Of a DNA stretch of 64,000 bases, positions 23,401 to 35,572 are shown piece by piece. The stretch spans positions 1,091,893 to 1,155,892 of the forward strand of contig NW_006763295.1 in NCBI RefSeq assembly GCF_000218685.1, in the 5' to 3' direction. Under the pieces are notes generated by a model. That model was not told where the DNA came from. It saw only the letters and a program-made list of their open reading frames with translations, and ran no database searches. Source of the stretch: Serpula lacrymans var. lacrymans S7.9. Taxonomy: Eukaryota; Basidiomycota; Agaricomycetes; Boletales; Serpulaceae. Each line of letters begins with the position of its first letter. The stretch's first letter is position 1. The position numbers and the translations under genes were made by a program.

Positions 23401-26400
23401 ATATGCTGGGATGGAAATGAGTAATCAGAGCGAACCTGGGCAGTCATTTCAGGGTACAGCAGTCGATTGCGAGTATGATGATTATCGCCCGTGAAGTCCC
23501 CCGAAACAGACTGTCGGAAACTGTATAAAAGGTTAGAACGTACATGCAACACCCCACAACATGATACCTTACCGGGGGACAAACTGGAAAGAAAGATCTC
23601 TTGTGACCAACTCGCCAGCTTCACCTCGCTGTGCTGAGAACTTGATATATTTGACGGAAAATAAAAATGCCCGAACTGAAGGGGTGTCAGGACTTGCTGT
23701 TCGAGGTAGTTCAAGATCCTGATCAAGGGTAAGGGGGAACGCAACTCCGATATTATGGATGGATACGTTGATGGTGTGCTGGCTTAGCCAAGAGGGTGTA
23801 CTCCTTGAATCAGCTTGAGCATTCTTTGACTTGATTTCGAAAGTTTTTAGAACGGTCCTCGTTTTTTCTTTGAATGTTGCTAACTCCGCGGCTCTTTGTT
23901 CCCTTCTATCCGATATCTCAATCTGTTAGAGCCCAGACTGATTAGCCACAATCCTCTATAGTCGAAAAATAATATTACCTGGAGGTAGTCAACAAAGTCT
24001 CCCACTTCTCCGATCGAGCTGGGCTGCATGACAGCTTGAATTTTCGTGACATTAAACTGCAGGATCTGACTAGCGTTTTGAGCAGACGCATTGATATGAA
24101 GGTCGATGATGACAAAAGCTGATCTATGGTTTCGGTTGAAACCAGTTTCCGGAGGAGTAATGATGGCACGAGGGTCTAGAGATATGGTGAGGCCACAAAG
24201 CTTGATCTGCCATGTCATGCCATCCTTATTGTTGATATCACCACCAACATCCTCACATCCAAGGTAAAAAGTAGAAGACGGGCCTTCTAAGCCTAATCTG
24301 AAACCCTTCAACCTTAAATGGCCACTATACCTTACCTTCATCGAAGGCTGGTGGACACGTTGCGAGATTGAAGTAGCACGCTTTCTGCGAGTTTCCTCGA
24401 TCAAGTCTACGAGATCTGCAAAATCATGTCCAAATTTTTGCTGGACGGCGAGTAGAGTGTCCCAATGGGAAGGCTTAACGAGGACAACCATGAAATCAAG
24501 CGAAGCTACGATGCTGACAAAGCTTTCGCTGTGACGTCGTCCCGCTAACGATAGTGCAGGCAGTCGTAATTTTACGTGAGGACTATGCACCAAGTCTTCA
24601 GAGTTCTGAGGCTTATGCGATATGCTCAGAGTTTGAGATCCGAGTCGTATCTCGAAAGACTGAGCTAGATGCGTCGACCTGATCCCAGAAGACAGCAAGG
24701 TTGTCATATGGTGGATGTCCCATGAAAGCCAGGTCCCATGCATGACTTGCAGTGATATACCAATCGTAGAGACACAGCCAGTGATGCGTATGTCAGGGGT
24801 ATTGCCTTCAATTAAGGGTGAAGATGGCTTCGCTTCGGTACTCTTCAATTCAGTTAAGAAAGCTTGTACAGTAGTCTCCATGCCCGGGAGAAAGTCGGCC
24901 CTCCACTCTTCGACGAAACGATATAATCGAATAGCACTGCGTGGGACAGCGAGACATATACTATCCAACGAGACTATCAATCGCAAAAGCATATTTGAAG
25001 AAGGATCCTGACGAGCAAGTGCGTTGAACTTTCCCTTTGAGAAGGTCAGAGACGCAAGTACATCTTGATTAGGCGGTCCGAGTCCCTTCTGCTTTGAGCG
25101 TGCACGAAGGAAGACTTCATCGAAAAGTATTGATATGCTATGAGACTGGTCGGGTATACGAGTGCTGAGAGCCAATTTTGAGAGAGTGGATGATACCATT
25201 GTAAGTTTGGATCCACCAAATTCGAAAATCAGATTCTCTGCCGCCGCTTGGAATTGGAATTTGTGAAGGGAGACCAACCAAACATTGTAAGAAGGTAAGT
25301 GGGCTTTCGAGGCTTCCACTTTGTCACCGGGGATCTCCACAACGTGGGGGATAAACTGTCTGCGACTGTGAAGTATATACTGTGCGAAGGTCATCAAATG
25401 AGGGGAGACAACTATATTGAGATCACCAGCAGCAACAACTCCAACTGTCTGTCGAATGCTCTCGTTACTGTGGTCGCGGGGGGAGCCGTTAGAAAATGTA
25501 ACACGACTTGACAAAGCAGCTTGGGGCAATTTGTAAGTGTGGAGTTGAGTTGTGAAAGATGTCATCGTGAGTTGACTAGGCGATTTGTGAAGATCGTCGT
25601 AGATGATAACATTCAATCGTCCGATCTGCAAGCCAGTTATGCTGGGAAAGGAGGTCGTGGCAGTAGCCTCCAGGGGTGTCTCTCCGGGGAATAACATCTT
25701 CAGAAGTGATGATGCGATTGTATCAGAAGCATCAACGTCCAATGTGAGCGCATTGAGGCATGATCCCAATAAAAGCTGCAGAGCTTGCAACGACACGTCT
25801 GAGTCAGGGTTGGGGATGGAAGGTAAAGATCCAGACCGCGAGCTGTCGAAGGATGCTAGGCTAGTACGAAGATGAAAGAAGAATTTAAAAGTAGCATCTG
25901 TACGTAATTCTTGGGGACGGCCACTTTGAACGAGGAACGATGGCTGAATGGTGGAAAGTGGATCGACCACTGGTCTATCCTTGATAAGTATGAGAATCTG
26001 GTAAATCAACCTTTGGGTTGCGGTCAATGTATGCTGCCGCCACATCCCGAATAAGCGCGAAAGTTCATGTAGGTCCTGCATGACAGCAGTGTACATTGCT
26101 GTAGTATAACGAGGGCTTTCATTCCCAAGCTCGATCGCGAGTTCACCTAGAGAAAGGCTGACTGCGCCATGAGCTAGTTCTCCACGGAAGGACACCAGTT
26201 TCAGTACATTGATTGCCCTATCAGATGAAACAGATCCCTTGGAGTGTGAATTCCTGTCAGAAAGACCCCACATTATCAAAGATGTAGTCTCAAATTTGAC
26301 TTGCAGAGCCCATGACTCCGCGGCTGTATCTGCCTTTTTCCCGCTTATAATATGACATCCACTCGAGAATAATTCGATCATGCCCAAGAGATTTTGCGTA

Positions 26401-29400
26401 GGCTGGAAACTGCCATCAGCAGCTACCACCCTAGGGGAGTGTTGGTCGGCTACGAGAATTTGCTCCGGAATTTGTACGGATATTAAGGATATACGAACAT
26501 CAAGAAGTGTGTCGTTTTGTGGTTTCTGCGAGCTGGGAAGGGTGCTCAGATAACTGGCCATCATTGCATCCAAAGAGAGCTCAGCACTCAACACCTGCAT
26601 GCAAAATTTATGAGAACAGGTTAAGTAGGAGCCTCGGGACTACCCACATTTTGCTGAAGTTCCTCGAGGAGGATCGATGCGACAGAATGAATGAGAGGTG
26701 TAACGTGTACTTCGATCCCCTTGACACAATCAATGCGTATAGTTGTGGAGTACTGTGTATCCTGAAAAATCGGAGATACCGTATTTGCCTGATCAAATAT
26801 CGGTGTGAAAAGACTACGGCTATATCTGCGTGATGCAGGAGATTCTGAATCCTAGAAGTTACATAGGTGGTACTTTAGTAGCTGGCTGACCAATCGAATC
26901 GAATTCGATTACCTTGGTTAGAATGAACGGAGATTGCTCCCGCTGTGAAGGAGACTCGAGAAATTGATCTGTGAAATGTTTACTGACATGATAATATCGC
27001 ATCAATAAACTTCTCCTGTGTTGCTGTTCTAGAATAGGGTACATTAGAAATGGTCTCGGAAATTTAGGTAAATGACTGACTTTCAGATAACGAGACCTCG
27101 CTTTCCAAAGACTCGGAATCCGTCAAGTCTTCGTTGTCGGATTCATCTGCACCGGACATACTCTCCTCATATTCGTCTACAATACCGGAAACGATTGGTG
27201 CTTTAAATCGGCTTTTGCTGGGGAAAATGGTGAGAAGACCTTGCGAAAGGGGTATGATAGAAACAGACTTACGCTAGGCGGGCATCACGGTCTGCCTCAG
27301 AGATATTCTCTTCTCCCTCAGATTCAGATAGATGTGACACTCGAGACCATCTGTTTCCCGCACCACCATTGGTTTCTGGTTGTGAATATAAGCGGCGCCC
27401 TGGGCGAGAACTGGGTAGATATTGAGGTAGGCGAGATGGAGGGAGATAAAATGGATTATGGTGCATTGCGTAATCTAAGTCCTGGTCATTTAACTGCGGT
27501 GGTAGCATTCCACTAATGCACTTACCGGGTGGAGAAAATGAGTTTCTCTTGAGCTGCTCGAAAAGAAAGCGAGCCCGGTGAGTCGGGGTATCTTGCGAGT
27601 GTATGAAGTCCCTTTGCGCATCTGCGTGACTTTCCCATCCAGGTGGGGCATTATACATGTCCAGATTAAGATCCAGAGCACAGTCCACCACTTCCGTCCA
27701 AGATTTCTTCAAAGATCCAGACATCAAAAGCATTCTCAACGATGCGCTCGGCAGTCGCAAACTAATGATTTTGCTGTAAAACCGCCCAGCCAGATCATTA
27801 GTGTGGATAGTTAACCCCTGAGGCAGACTCAGGTCTATACCAACAAGACCGGCAATAAAGGTCACGTTCAAAGCGCTCAGAGATAGTTTAACGAAAGTGA
27901 CTGTCAGAAAGAAGGTTATGATTAATCCAAAGTTCAAAGAAGACACTTAGATGAGGCTGACCATCAGGATCTACTGGTAGGCCATATTCGGAAGCAGGAG
28001 CATTGGGTAGATCAGTGAAATTCAGACGGAAAGTGTCAAGAGTCGCTCCGAGTATTTGGCCTTGTAATGCCGACATGGTGGCCCTGACATGACCTAAGCC
28101 AATTTCCCATATACATACGTACGTACGGGTACGAGGTTGGGGCCCAAAAAGCCTGTTCGCAGTTATGTCAAGACCTTAACACTTCGTTAGAACTCAAGAC
28201 TACTTAGAAGGGATACCGAGATTTTACTTACCTTCGATGATAAACATCTCCTTATCAAATTGACACCCGTTTCTCAAAAACAAATCTACTGAGCAGTCAT
28301 CTTCAACACGGCCAGTCAAGGTACCGAGGTTGAGAGACATTTCTAAAAACACGAGATTATTAAGTTGATAACTAGCCGGTACAGGAAATTTACACATACC
28401 CATGAAGTAGTCATGCAGTCGAAAGTCGAGTTGTAACTCTGGTATAGCCAGAAGCACACATGCTCCGATACTGCCGCTCGATCCCTGGCCCCTGATGTCC
28501 AGACGTCTCTCGTAACCTGGGAAAGCAGCTGGGAACAGGATAGACCCATTTTCGAGTAAAAGTGAGATTTCTGCTTGTAGCATGTTAGTCTGAAAACAAG
28601 CATCAGATAAATATTTCCCAAGAAGTGCGATTCCTGAACCTTCTCGGGTCGATACTTCATTTCCAACGGATCTCCAACCAGATTATGAATGTTTCGTTTG
28701 TCGAGATACTCGGTGAGCGTCGAGAAGTGTGTGAATGATCCCAAGTAGTTGTCTCGCAAAACCATGAAGTATCTGAGTGACCAGCCTAGGGCCTTGTAAG
28801 CAACATTTCTGGTCTGTAGATCCCGTAAGAGTCTGGAGGTGAAAGTATTGGAAAGATTTCACCAATATATCCAATTTGAGTTGTTCTACATTCTCCACGT
28901 GAACTTCGGAATAATAATGGTAGTTCGCGGTGATCTGAAATTGTCCTGCGCGGATAAGGCGATGTTCGCGCCTTGTCGAATACAAAGACTGGGTGTTCCA
29001 TCTGGGCAAAGAAAGACTGACATACACATCGCATACCTCGAGAAAAAAAGGCATTGTGGTAGACTCAGGACGATATTTGTTTGACGGTATCGTCACGTTG
29101 AAGTGTAGGCGAGGTGCCCGTACAATGATCAATGCTATCGAGGGTGTGCGGTAGGGTTGAGTACATATATCAAACAATGCGCTAAATGACCTTACAATTT
29201 TCCTCCTTAATGAGTGGCTTGTCGATGATATTCTGGTCATTAGCATACAAGTGTATTTGAAAATGATGCAATTCAAGCTCGAAAGAGTAGAGCATTGGCA
29301 CAAATTGATTCGGCGGAGATGGAGGTCCAGATGTCCAATCTCTTGAGAGATCGGTGAACATGTTGATGTGGTCACGAAGAATGTAGAGCACAGGCTGTCG

Positions 29401-31593
29401 AAGGGAAACACTGAATGCCCACTGTCGCTCGTCATTCCACTTTAAAGGGGAAGGAAGTTCTCCGTGTACCTGCAGAATTGGGAATCCCGGCATCAGCCAT
29501 ACGAAATCCACATAGAAAATTTAATGTGCATACGCGGCACGATTCGGCCACAAGTAACTTGATATCGTTTAGGCTGGATGTGGCTGTAAGGGTATCAAGA
29601 TGTACTTCCAATCGGGAGTCATAGCCCTTTGGTCCAATCACCATAGGGATTATGTAGCTAATAGTTGAACTATCCCCGGCAGTAACATGTATTGAAGCAG
29701 CTTCTCGTTTCCTGGGCCGAGGGATACCGACTTTACCATCCCATTGCCAGTTCTGTGTGGAAAATGAGTGATAAAAATCTCATTATTAGCGTGAGGTTAC
29801 CTTAGATGCCTCTCGGAAAGGAATATACAGGGTGGTTTCTTCACGAAGTTCTATAAAAATATTTAGTGCTGTCCACATGCGTTTGTCGCCTGGTTTCAGG
29901 GTAGGCGTTTGCTCGAGGTCATGATAGGTCGATGGAAAAAATATACGTTGTAGATGGGTTCTGTAGTGCGAAACAAATGGTGATCAACACGACGAACGTA
30001 TGCGAAAACCAGATATGAACAATCACCGTTGACGGTCAGCCCAGGGCCCATAGCGAATGAATCCGCTTCGTAAGACGATATCAATCCCCCACTCTGGAGG
30101 TAAATCCCCGTTACCAATGTCAAATAATCGGCCTTTGCAATTGGTATGAGCCTCCCCACTAGGGGCGTCTCCGACAACATCCACATAATATGACATCTCT
30201 AATGTCGGAGCTTCGAGAATCTCACGTTCTACCGCGTACTCCAAGGTCGCGAAATCAGTGTCCGCCGGCATGTCCTCATCCAGACTCTTGAAAGATCTGA
30301 GGCCTGGAATGACGTGACTAACAGCACGTCGAGTAGCAGAACGCCGTTGGGATTTAAATATGAGGTTATAGAACTTGAGGTGCCTCCATATCTTTGAGAA
30401 GGATCGGAACGACAAATAAGACAAAGGTACCACATCGGCGAACCTAGAAAGAAAAAGATGAGACATCATACCCCCCATTCATTTAAGAGGAACAAACCGG
30501 GAGGACTCGATACCATGGTGCACATCATGACCAATAGTCAGCATCGGACGTTGAAAGGCGTCATTTTCCACCATGCGTATTGCCGCATTCTGAACTTTCA
30601 GATTCAGCAGCTGTTTATACAAGTCATGCTTTGACCTTGACTGGAGAAATAATGAGCACCCAAGCCACTGGAGAATCATATTCAACACACCTGCACAATA
30701 CCGAAGGTCCCTTCTACCCTATGAAACTCCACAACCATGCAGTTCGGAACTGAAGGGTTACCACATATAATTGCACCTTTGAGCCCCTCGATAGCTATCG
30801 GCAAAAGGTCTTTGGGGTCAAGATAAGGCATTTGCCGTTTTACCCAATCTAGTGCAGCATGAATAACTTGCGGAGTTCTGACACTGGTAGGCAGGAAAGA
30901 TGGTGGGTAAAGCGACGACACTGGATAAAGAATGAGGCCATATAACCTATGAACGAGGCGAATACCTACCATCGAAGCCCGAGGTTTTCGAAAATATCCT
31001 ATGGGGTTCGGTTCGAGGTTGGGCGAAGTTAGGCATCTTTGACTGCATTTGCGAGATTATGTTATCAAATGCAGCGGTCCTGTTGTACAAGAACCACTCA
31101 AAACCCTGAACAGACACCTTTATGCGACAAGATGGGAACTGAAAGGTCTGTCTGACTAGAAGCACGGAGGATGATGTTAAACATGATAGAAATAAGCTCA
31201 GATGACAAACATACAATCCTCCCCACCGACGTGGGCACGATTGAGATCGTCCTCTGTTGCTGGCTGTCGGAGCCAGTACCTCCATGTAATTTGCGCCTTT
31301 ACAATTTTGATGGTCTGATTACTTGAGTGATATCGAACATCCTTGAGGAGGATCCTGCCGCCGAGCAAAGAAAAGTGGATCGAACCTAACAAAGACGTTA
31401 TTTACAGTTTTCTACTTCATTGGGGTGTTCACCAGCCTATTTGGACCCATATGCTAGAGCCACCCTGCTTCCAATACTTGATACGAAGCGCGATACTAAT
31501 GAGCAAAGCTATGAAACGATTCCAATAGAAGATATAGAGCAGCGAAACGATGAGAATGCAGATACAGGCTACGAGTAGATAGACTCTGAGCAT
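20455..31593 (-). CDS. CSF1: Csf1 bridge-like lipid transfer protein (BLTP1/Tweek family)
   Basis: Csf1 is a giant rod-shaped protein anchored in the ER that carries lipids between membranes, with roles in GPI-anchor synthesis and lipid homeostasis. The ATG at 31593 starts an N-terminal membrane helix (LLVACICILIVSLLYIFYW). Joining the next exon gives IGSIHFSLLGGRILLKDVRY and the adjacent KIVKAQITWRYW, the conserved chorein-like start of Csf1. About 11 kb then encodes beta-rich repeats with long open exons at 23880-26600, 21915-23744 and 20455-21921. The C-terminus reads HPFFMKKAGFNLEDSLPQYV and HEYATIPLEEIMEALLKLYS, typical of Csf1. I estimate about 3,100-3,250 residues in more than 20 exons; exons in the 27-31 kb part are short and were only partly checked. 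The first intron (31386-31436) appears to need a GC donor. It is the largest gene here. Confidence 0.92.
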
Positions 31594-31962
31594 GGTTGGT
31601 TGTTTGTTTTTGACGGTAGTGGGAAAGAAAAAGACCTAGACAGACATTGTTAAACCAATTGAGATTTGGATTATGCACTAACGCTGGCATACTACGAAGA
31701 CATACCTGAAGTCGAACCTTGGAATTGAGGGAAAGGGTGATACTGCGATTCGTAGCTTCTTGTATCCCCGTTATATGGCCAACGCGCGGGCTTGCAAGTT
31801 CCTGGCCTCAAGTAGCGTGCATTGTATGCGTAGAAGAGAGACACTCTACTATTCCGAGATGACGGCGAACCGGAAGTAACAACAAACGCGGGAGCAGATA
31901 GAAGGCTGACTAAGCATGTCTTTACCGAACTGCAATGCGACTTTCATTTGTTCTGAGCAGTC
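31594..31962. promoter_or_regulatory. Upstream region shared by CSF1 and the CX9C gene
   Basis: 369 bp between divergent start codons. No TATA box or repeat is evident. The start of the plus-strand gene could be 18 bp farther right (31981). Confidence 0.45.
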
Positions 31963-32222
31963 ATGTCCCAGGTCACAACGATGTCGACTAGTATTAGTCC
32001 CTTACGTAGGCTTGCTTTGCATTCCAGTACCACCTGCACAACGCAAGCATCAGATTACGGGAAGTGTATATTGGCAACATATACCGACGTTAGGAAAGAC
32101 GTTTGCAAGGAGGAGTTTGCCAAGTTCGCTCAGTGCTTACGCGAAGCTGTATGTCGCTCATCTTGTTAGCACTCACATTTCACTCATGGATTTCTTTTCG
32201 AAAGATGAAGCGCAAATGGTGA
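31963..32222 (+). CDS. Small twin-CX9C mitochondrial protein, NDUFAF8-like
   Basis: Two CX9C motifs are present: CTTQASDYGKC and CKEEFAKFAQC. This coiled-coil-helix fold is imported and oxidised in the mitochondrial intermembrane space by the Mia40 pathway. The sequence around them (YGKCILATYTDVRKD, then FAKFAQCLREA) most resembles NDUFAF8, an assembly factor of respiratory complex I. The first frame seems to end at 32169, but a GTATGT donor at 32149 and an acceptor before 32205 add an exon MKRKW and a stop at 32222, giving LREAMKRKW as in relatives. Start could be the ATG at 31963 or the in-frame ATG at 31981; the latter gives a shorter Ser/Arg-rich leader. About 70 residues. The fold is certain, the exact orthology is not. 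Confidence 0.78.
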
Positions 32223-32330
32223 TAGTGTTGGTGCACAGAGACGTGATGGATTGAAATAATGCATAATATTGTATACAATTGTCCGTAGCGACGATAAACC
32301 GACAAGAATGTCAAGCCTGGTAATGGCAGA

Positions 32331-33208
32331 TCAAGTAGTCTGCCCTACGTCGATGCCTCCTGGCACTGTCCTCTCTACATCTTCATCTCCGCGATTCAAA
32401 TTTCCAGTTTCAGTTTGTTGACTCTGATCACGTCCACTTCTTCTTTCTCTCCTCGAAAAACCAAAGGGGACAGATAATGGCCACTGCATAGTGTTAGGAA
32501 GCGGTAGAGACTCTTCTGCAGTCTCAGGTACCACAGGTGGAGGGTTTCGAAGTCGGTTCAAGATAGGCGTCAAACGAAGATCAATAACATATGTAGGGTC
32601 ACTATAGGAGAACTTTGGGCGCTCTGGTGTGTCAGGCGTCGAGGGCGTGGACGTAGAGTGGGGGAGGAGATTTTCTGGGACAGTCGATGGTAATGCTAGA
32701 TATAACGAGCTCTCGTAGGCAATTGTTGTGAGCACCAGTTGAAGGAAAAGAATCAGAATATCAAGTAAGAGCAGGTGCAGTTTGGAGGGTATATAACCTA
32801 TTTTGGTACCCATTAATTGGACAGGTTCATATATATTGAAGGCCATAACTGTGCTCGCGACGTACCCAATCCCACAAAGTCCAGTATGACGGTACGGCCC
32901 TCAACCGCTTCTTCTGTAGCATGCCACCAAAAACTAGGGAGGTTGAGGAACAAGAGGAGGAGAAACCAGAAGCGCAACGACCGGTTAGGATCGGTATCTC
33001 TGGGTTTTGAACACTGTAACTGGCAGAATAGTCTGCACACGAACGACAGTAACAAGGGTGATAGGAAGAAGGAGAGGGTATGCAACTGGAACAGTAGGTT
33101 ATCGAGCTGGCGTAAACGGATCTATTAGTCAAGATTCCACCACGAATAAGGATGGAAACGAACGGAGTGGATAAGATGCTGTCGCTGCGCATTGTGCCGC
33201 TTATGCAT
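32331..33208 (-). CDS. DUF1746 membrane protein, Dsc4-like
   Basis: DUF1746 proteins include Dsc4 of the fission yeast Golgi Dsc E3 ubiquitin ligase, which cleaves the SREBP homologue. The start is the ATG at 33208 (MHKRHNAQRQHLIHS). After one intron the chain reads LDNLLFQLHTLSFFLSPLLL, then CRLFCQLQCSKPRDTDPNRS and the next helix RFWFLLLLFLNLPSFWWHAT. It continues AVEGRTVILDFVGL and, after another intron, LHLLLLDILILFLQLVL. The cytosolic tail is long, Pro/Ser-rich and basic, and ends VGQTT at 32331. RHNAQRQHLIHSLD plus the next helices are the domain signature. Whether it works in a Dsc complex in this fungus is inference. About 250 residues. Confidence 0.8.
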
Positions 33209-33708
33209 GTCATATAAAGACTTGCAGACAAGTGCACCGTCGACTGAAGGGTGGCAATATTTCTGTTACTCTGGCTGTATTGTTACCTCCGAGTTCATGG
33301 CAGCATTTGCAGAACCGGATATAGATTGTTTGGCTATGTTGCACTGTTCTTCTATGACATGGCAGTGCACAGCGGTTTCTTCCTGGTTATACAGTACACC
33401 CTTTGTTCTCCTGCAAATACAGGACGTTAAGTTTGTCCCATCGATATGCAAATGTGTATTAATCAACTGGATTGAACATTGCAGATATGTCTACTCTGAA
33501 TCGATACTGGGGTCCTGAAACTAAAGGACTACCGTAGTCTTATACCGACCGTGACATACATAATGTAAGTAACCAAGATGTACAAATGCTGGTGAGCTCA
33601 AGAAAGAAAGCCCTGCTAAGGTCCCTATGTACATGTGGACTAAATCTTGAAGGTCGTCGCAACCGACCTTAAGGCTTATACCCACGGGGCTTTCTTCTCG
33701 AATGCCGC
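33209..33708. other. Intergenic region upstream of the DUF1746 gene
   Basis: 500 bp on the 5' side of the DUF1746 gene and 3' side of the next minus-strand gene. Open frames here on either strand are short, lack start context and have no family resemblance. Nothing supported. Confidence 0.45.
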
Positions 33709-34980
33709 TCAACGTAAGCTGGTGGGCGTTCTAAGTACATGCACACCAGATGGTCTTGAAGAGAACGTGTCATTCATGTAGCTAGCATGGGCCATCATCT
33801 CGAAATGCGCCATTGAAGACAACATCTCTGATGAATGTGTCGTCTCGCCTTCGCCAAATGTCCCCGGTGAAATATCACGGGCTTCCACTGAGCTCTCAGG
33901 GCCTGCCAAACGTGACGTGGGAGAAGGGACATCAGTGTCTATGAAAGTGTTTCCCATTGTCATTCTGTTATATCTTGTATACTCTTCGACTTCTGGCCTC
34001 GATCTCACCCTTTCATCTCCTCCCAGAGTCGGATTATAGTCATTGTTAACGACACCCATTTCAACATCAGATGCTACAGGTGCGTATCCTGAGCGTTGTG
34101 TGTCAGGGGTAACATATTCGTGACCCTGGTGTAGATCAGAAGAGTCGCGACTGTCCCGAATCGCGTTAAGGAGTCCTGTCTGAGATATTTCACTGCCAGT
34201 CCGCGTGTGCCTAGGAGGAACAGGAGGAGGACCCGCGCAATTTGGATATTCAGTTTCTCTCTCTTGGCGCAGCTGGTATACATAACGGGATACAACCAGT
34301 ACCCCATCTAGCAACACGATAAAATTAGTACGTTTAGGGCCCTATCTTCTGACACGGTGATGAACAGGACGCACATAGTTCGAGTAACAATATAAATGAC
34401 GTTATGGCAATGTAGACGTATTCTGAGGTATTCAGAAGTTTCGTACATTTTTCTTGCGAGTTGATGTCAACCAGAACGTCTTGACAGGCATTAACAATAT
34501 TTGTGCGGTGGGATGTACTGAGCGCGACAAAGAGATATATTGCAAACACGAGATTGAGGAGGAAGTGAGTGTAAACGAAATAAGCGTAGGCCACCACAAA
34601 CAGTTTTTTTCGGGCGACGGCACCGACAAGTCTAGACCATCGACGCATCATTATGAGCGGCTCAATCACAAGTGGGTAGACGAACGTACCCAAATATCGA
34701 GACCAAAAATAACATGGTTTCCACGACGCCAGCAGCTACGAAAGCTGCGTATTCCTTATCCGACATATTTTGCGAGTCTTGTGATACAAACACTGAGATA
34801 AATGTCATACAGGACAAAATTTTACTTACACTGGTGAACAACTTCCAACCATAGCAGGACAGAAAGGGCTCCTCCCAGGATGATTGACAAGACAGAGCCA
34901 GCGATGAAACCAGCGCGAACGGGTATGCAGTAACAGAATTTGCTGGAGTGAAAGAACTGTTCCTTCAGATTAAAAGTCAT
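33709..34980 (-). CDS. Multi-helix fungal membrane protein of unknown function
   Basis: I do not recognise a named family. The start is the ATG at 34980 (MTFNLKEQFFHSSKFCYCIP), followed by the helix AGFIAGSVLSIILGGALSVL. Following exons give EYAAFVAAGVVETMLFLVSI, then KKLFVVAYAYFVYTHFLLNL, AIYLFVALSTSHRTNIVN and SEYVYIAITSFILLLELC, that is about four helices with a Cys-containing loop (NACQDVLVDINSQEKC) that may form a disulphide. The C-terminal 200 residues are hydrophilic, with PPPVPPRHTRTG, acidic and Ser-rich parts, ending RTPTSLR at 33709. Four helices and a long cytosolic tail are common among basidiomycete orphan membrane proteins. It shares the 592-bp upstream region with HDA1. Confidence 0.62.
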
Positions 34981-35291
34981 GATAGTCGTGATATTCGTAT
35001 TCTGGATCGATCCTCTGAGACCTGCAGAGCACAGTTTCAAGATTTGATATTGCGGGTATCCAGCCCTGAGGTGGCAGATAGTAAAGCAAAATAAGAAAGA
35101 CTCACTTGGAACTTGAAGGGCAAGTGGACTCGGCTGTACCAAGTGGCTTGTAGTGACTTGGTAGAAGCCAAATGACCGTGGCAGTGAGAATAAGATCTCA
35201 CCCTGGTACCCATGACTAGATATTCCTGGACATACAGTTTGTTCTGTATAACCCTTCTAGTTCCGAATGGCAGTCCTGTATTCTATTCTGG

Positions 35292-35305
35292 ACTATCATG
35301 ATAGT
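35292..35305. repeat. 14-bp perfect palindrome
   Basis: ACTATCATGATAGT reads the same on both strands. It lies about 270 bp upstream of the HDA1 start and may be a dimeric factor site. Confidence 0.35.
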
Positions 35306-35375
35306 AAAACGACCCCAAATGCCCATGTGATTACCAAATCACAAAGTGTTCAGTTCTCCCTACTAGGGCCCCTTT

Positions 35376-35393
35376 TAGTTACAGTAGTTACAG
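35376..35393. repeat. 9-bp tandem duplication
   Basis: TAGTTACAG occurs twice in direct succession, about 180 bp before the HDA1 start. It is visible directly; a function is not known. Confidence 0.4.
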
Positions 35394-35572
35394 TATATAG
35401 TCTCATTTCTCTATAACCCATGGTAGCTATACATTTAGTGGTTGGGTTATAATAGTATTTTGTCAAGCTGTAACGGAGTTTCAATGTAGACTTGACCAGT
35501 TACTACTACTAGTGTCTGCAAATCCCATCACTCCATTCCTGGTCGCGGTCGTGCATCGAAACCACTTTGACA

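Larger units (their letters stand above)
34981..35572. promoter_or_regulatory. Divergent promoter region of HDA1 and the membrane protein
   Basis: 592 bp between divergent start codons. It contains a perfect 14-bp palindrome at 35292-35305 and a 9-bp tandem duplication at 35376-35393. There is no supported gene. Confidence 0.5.
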
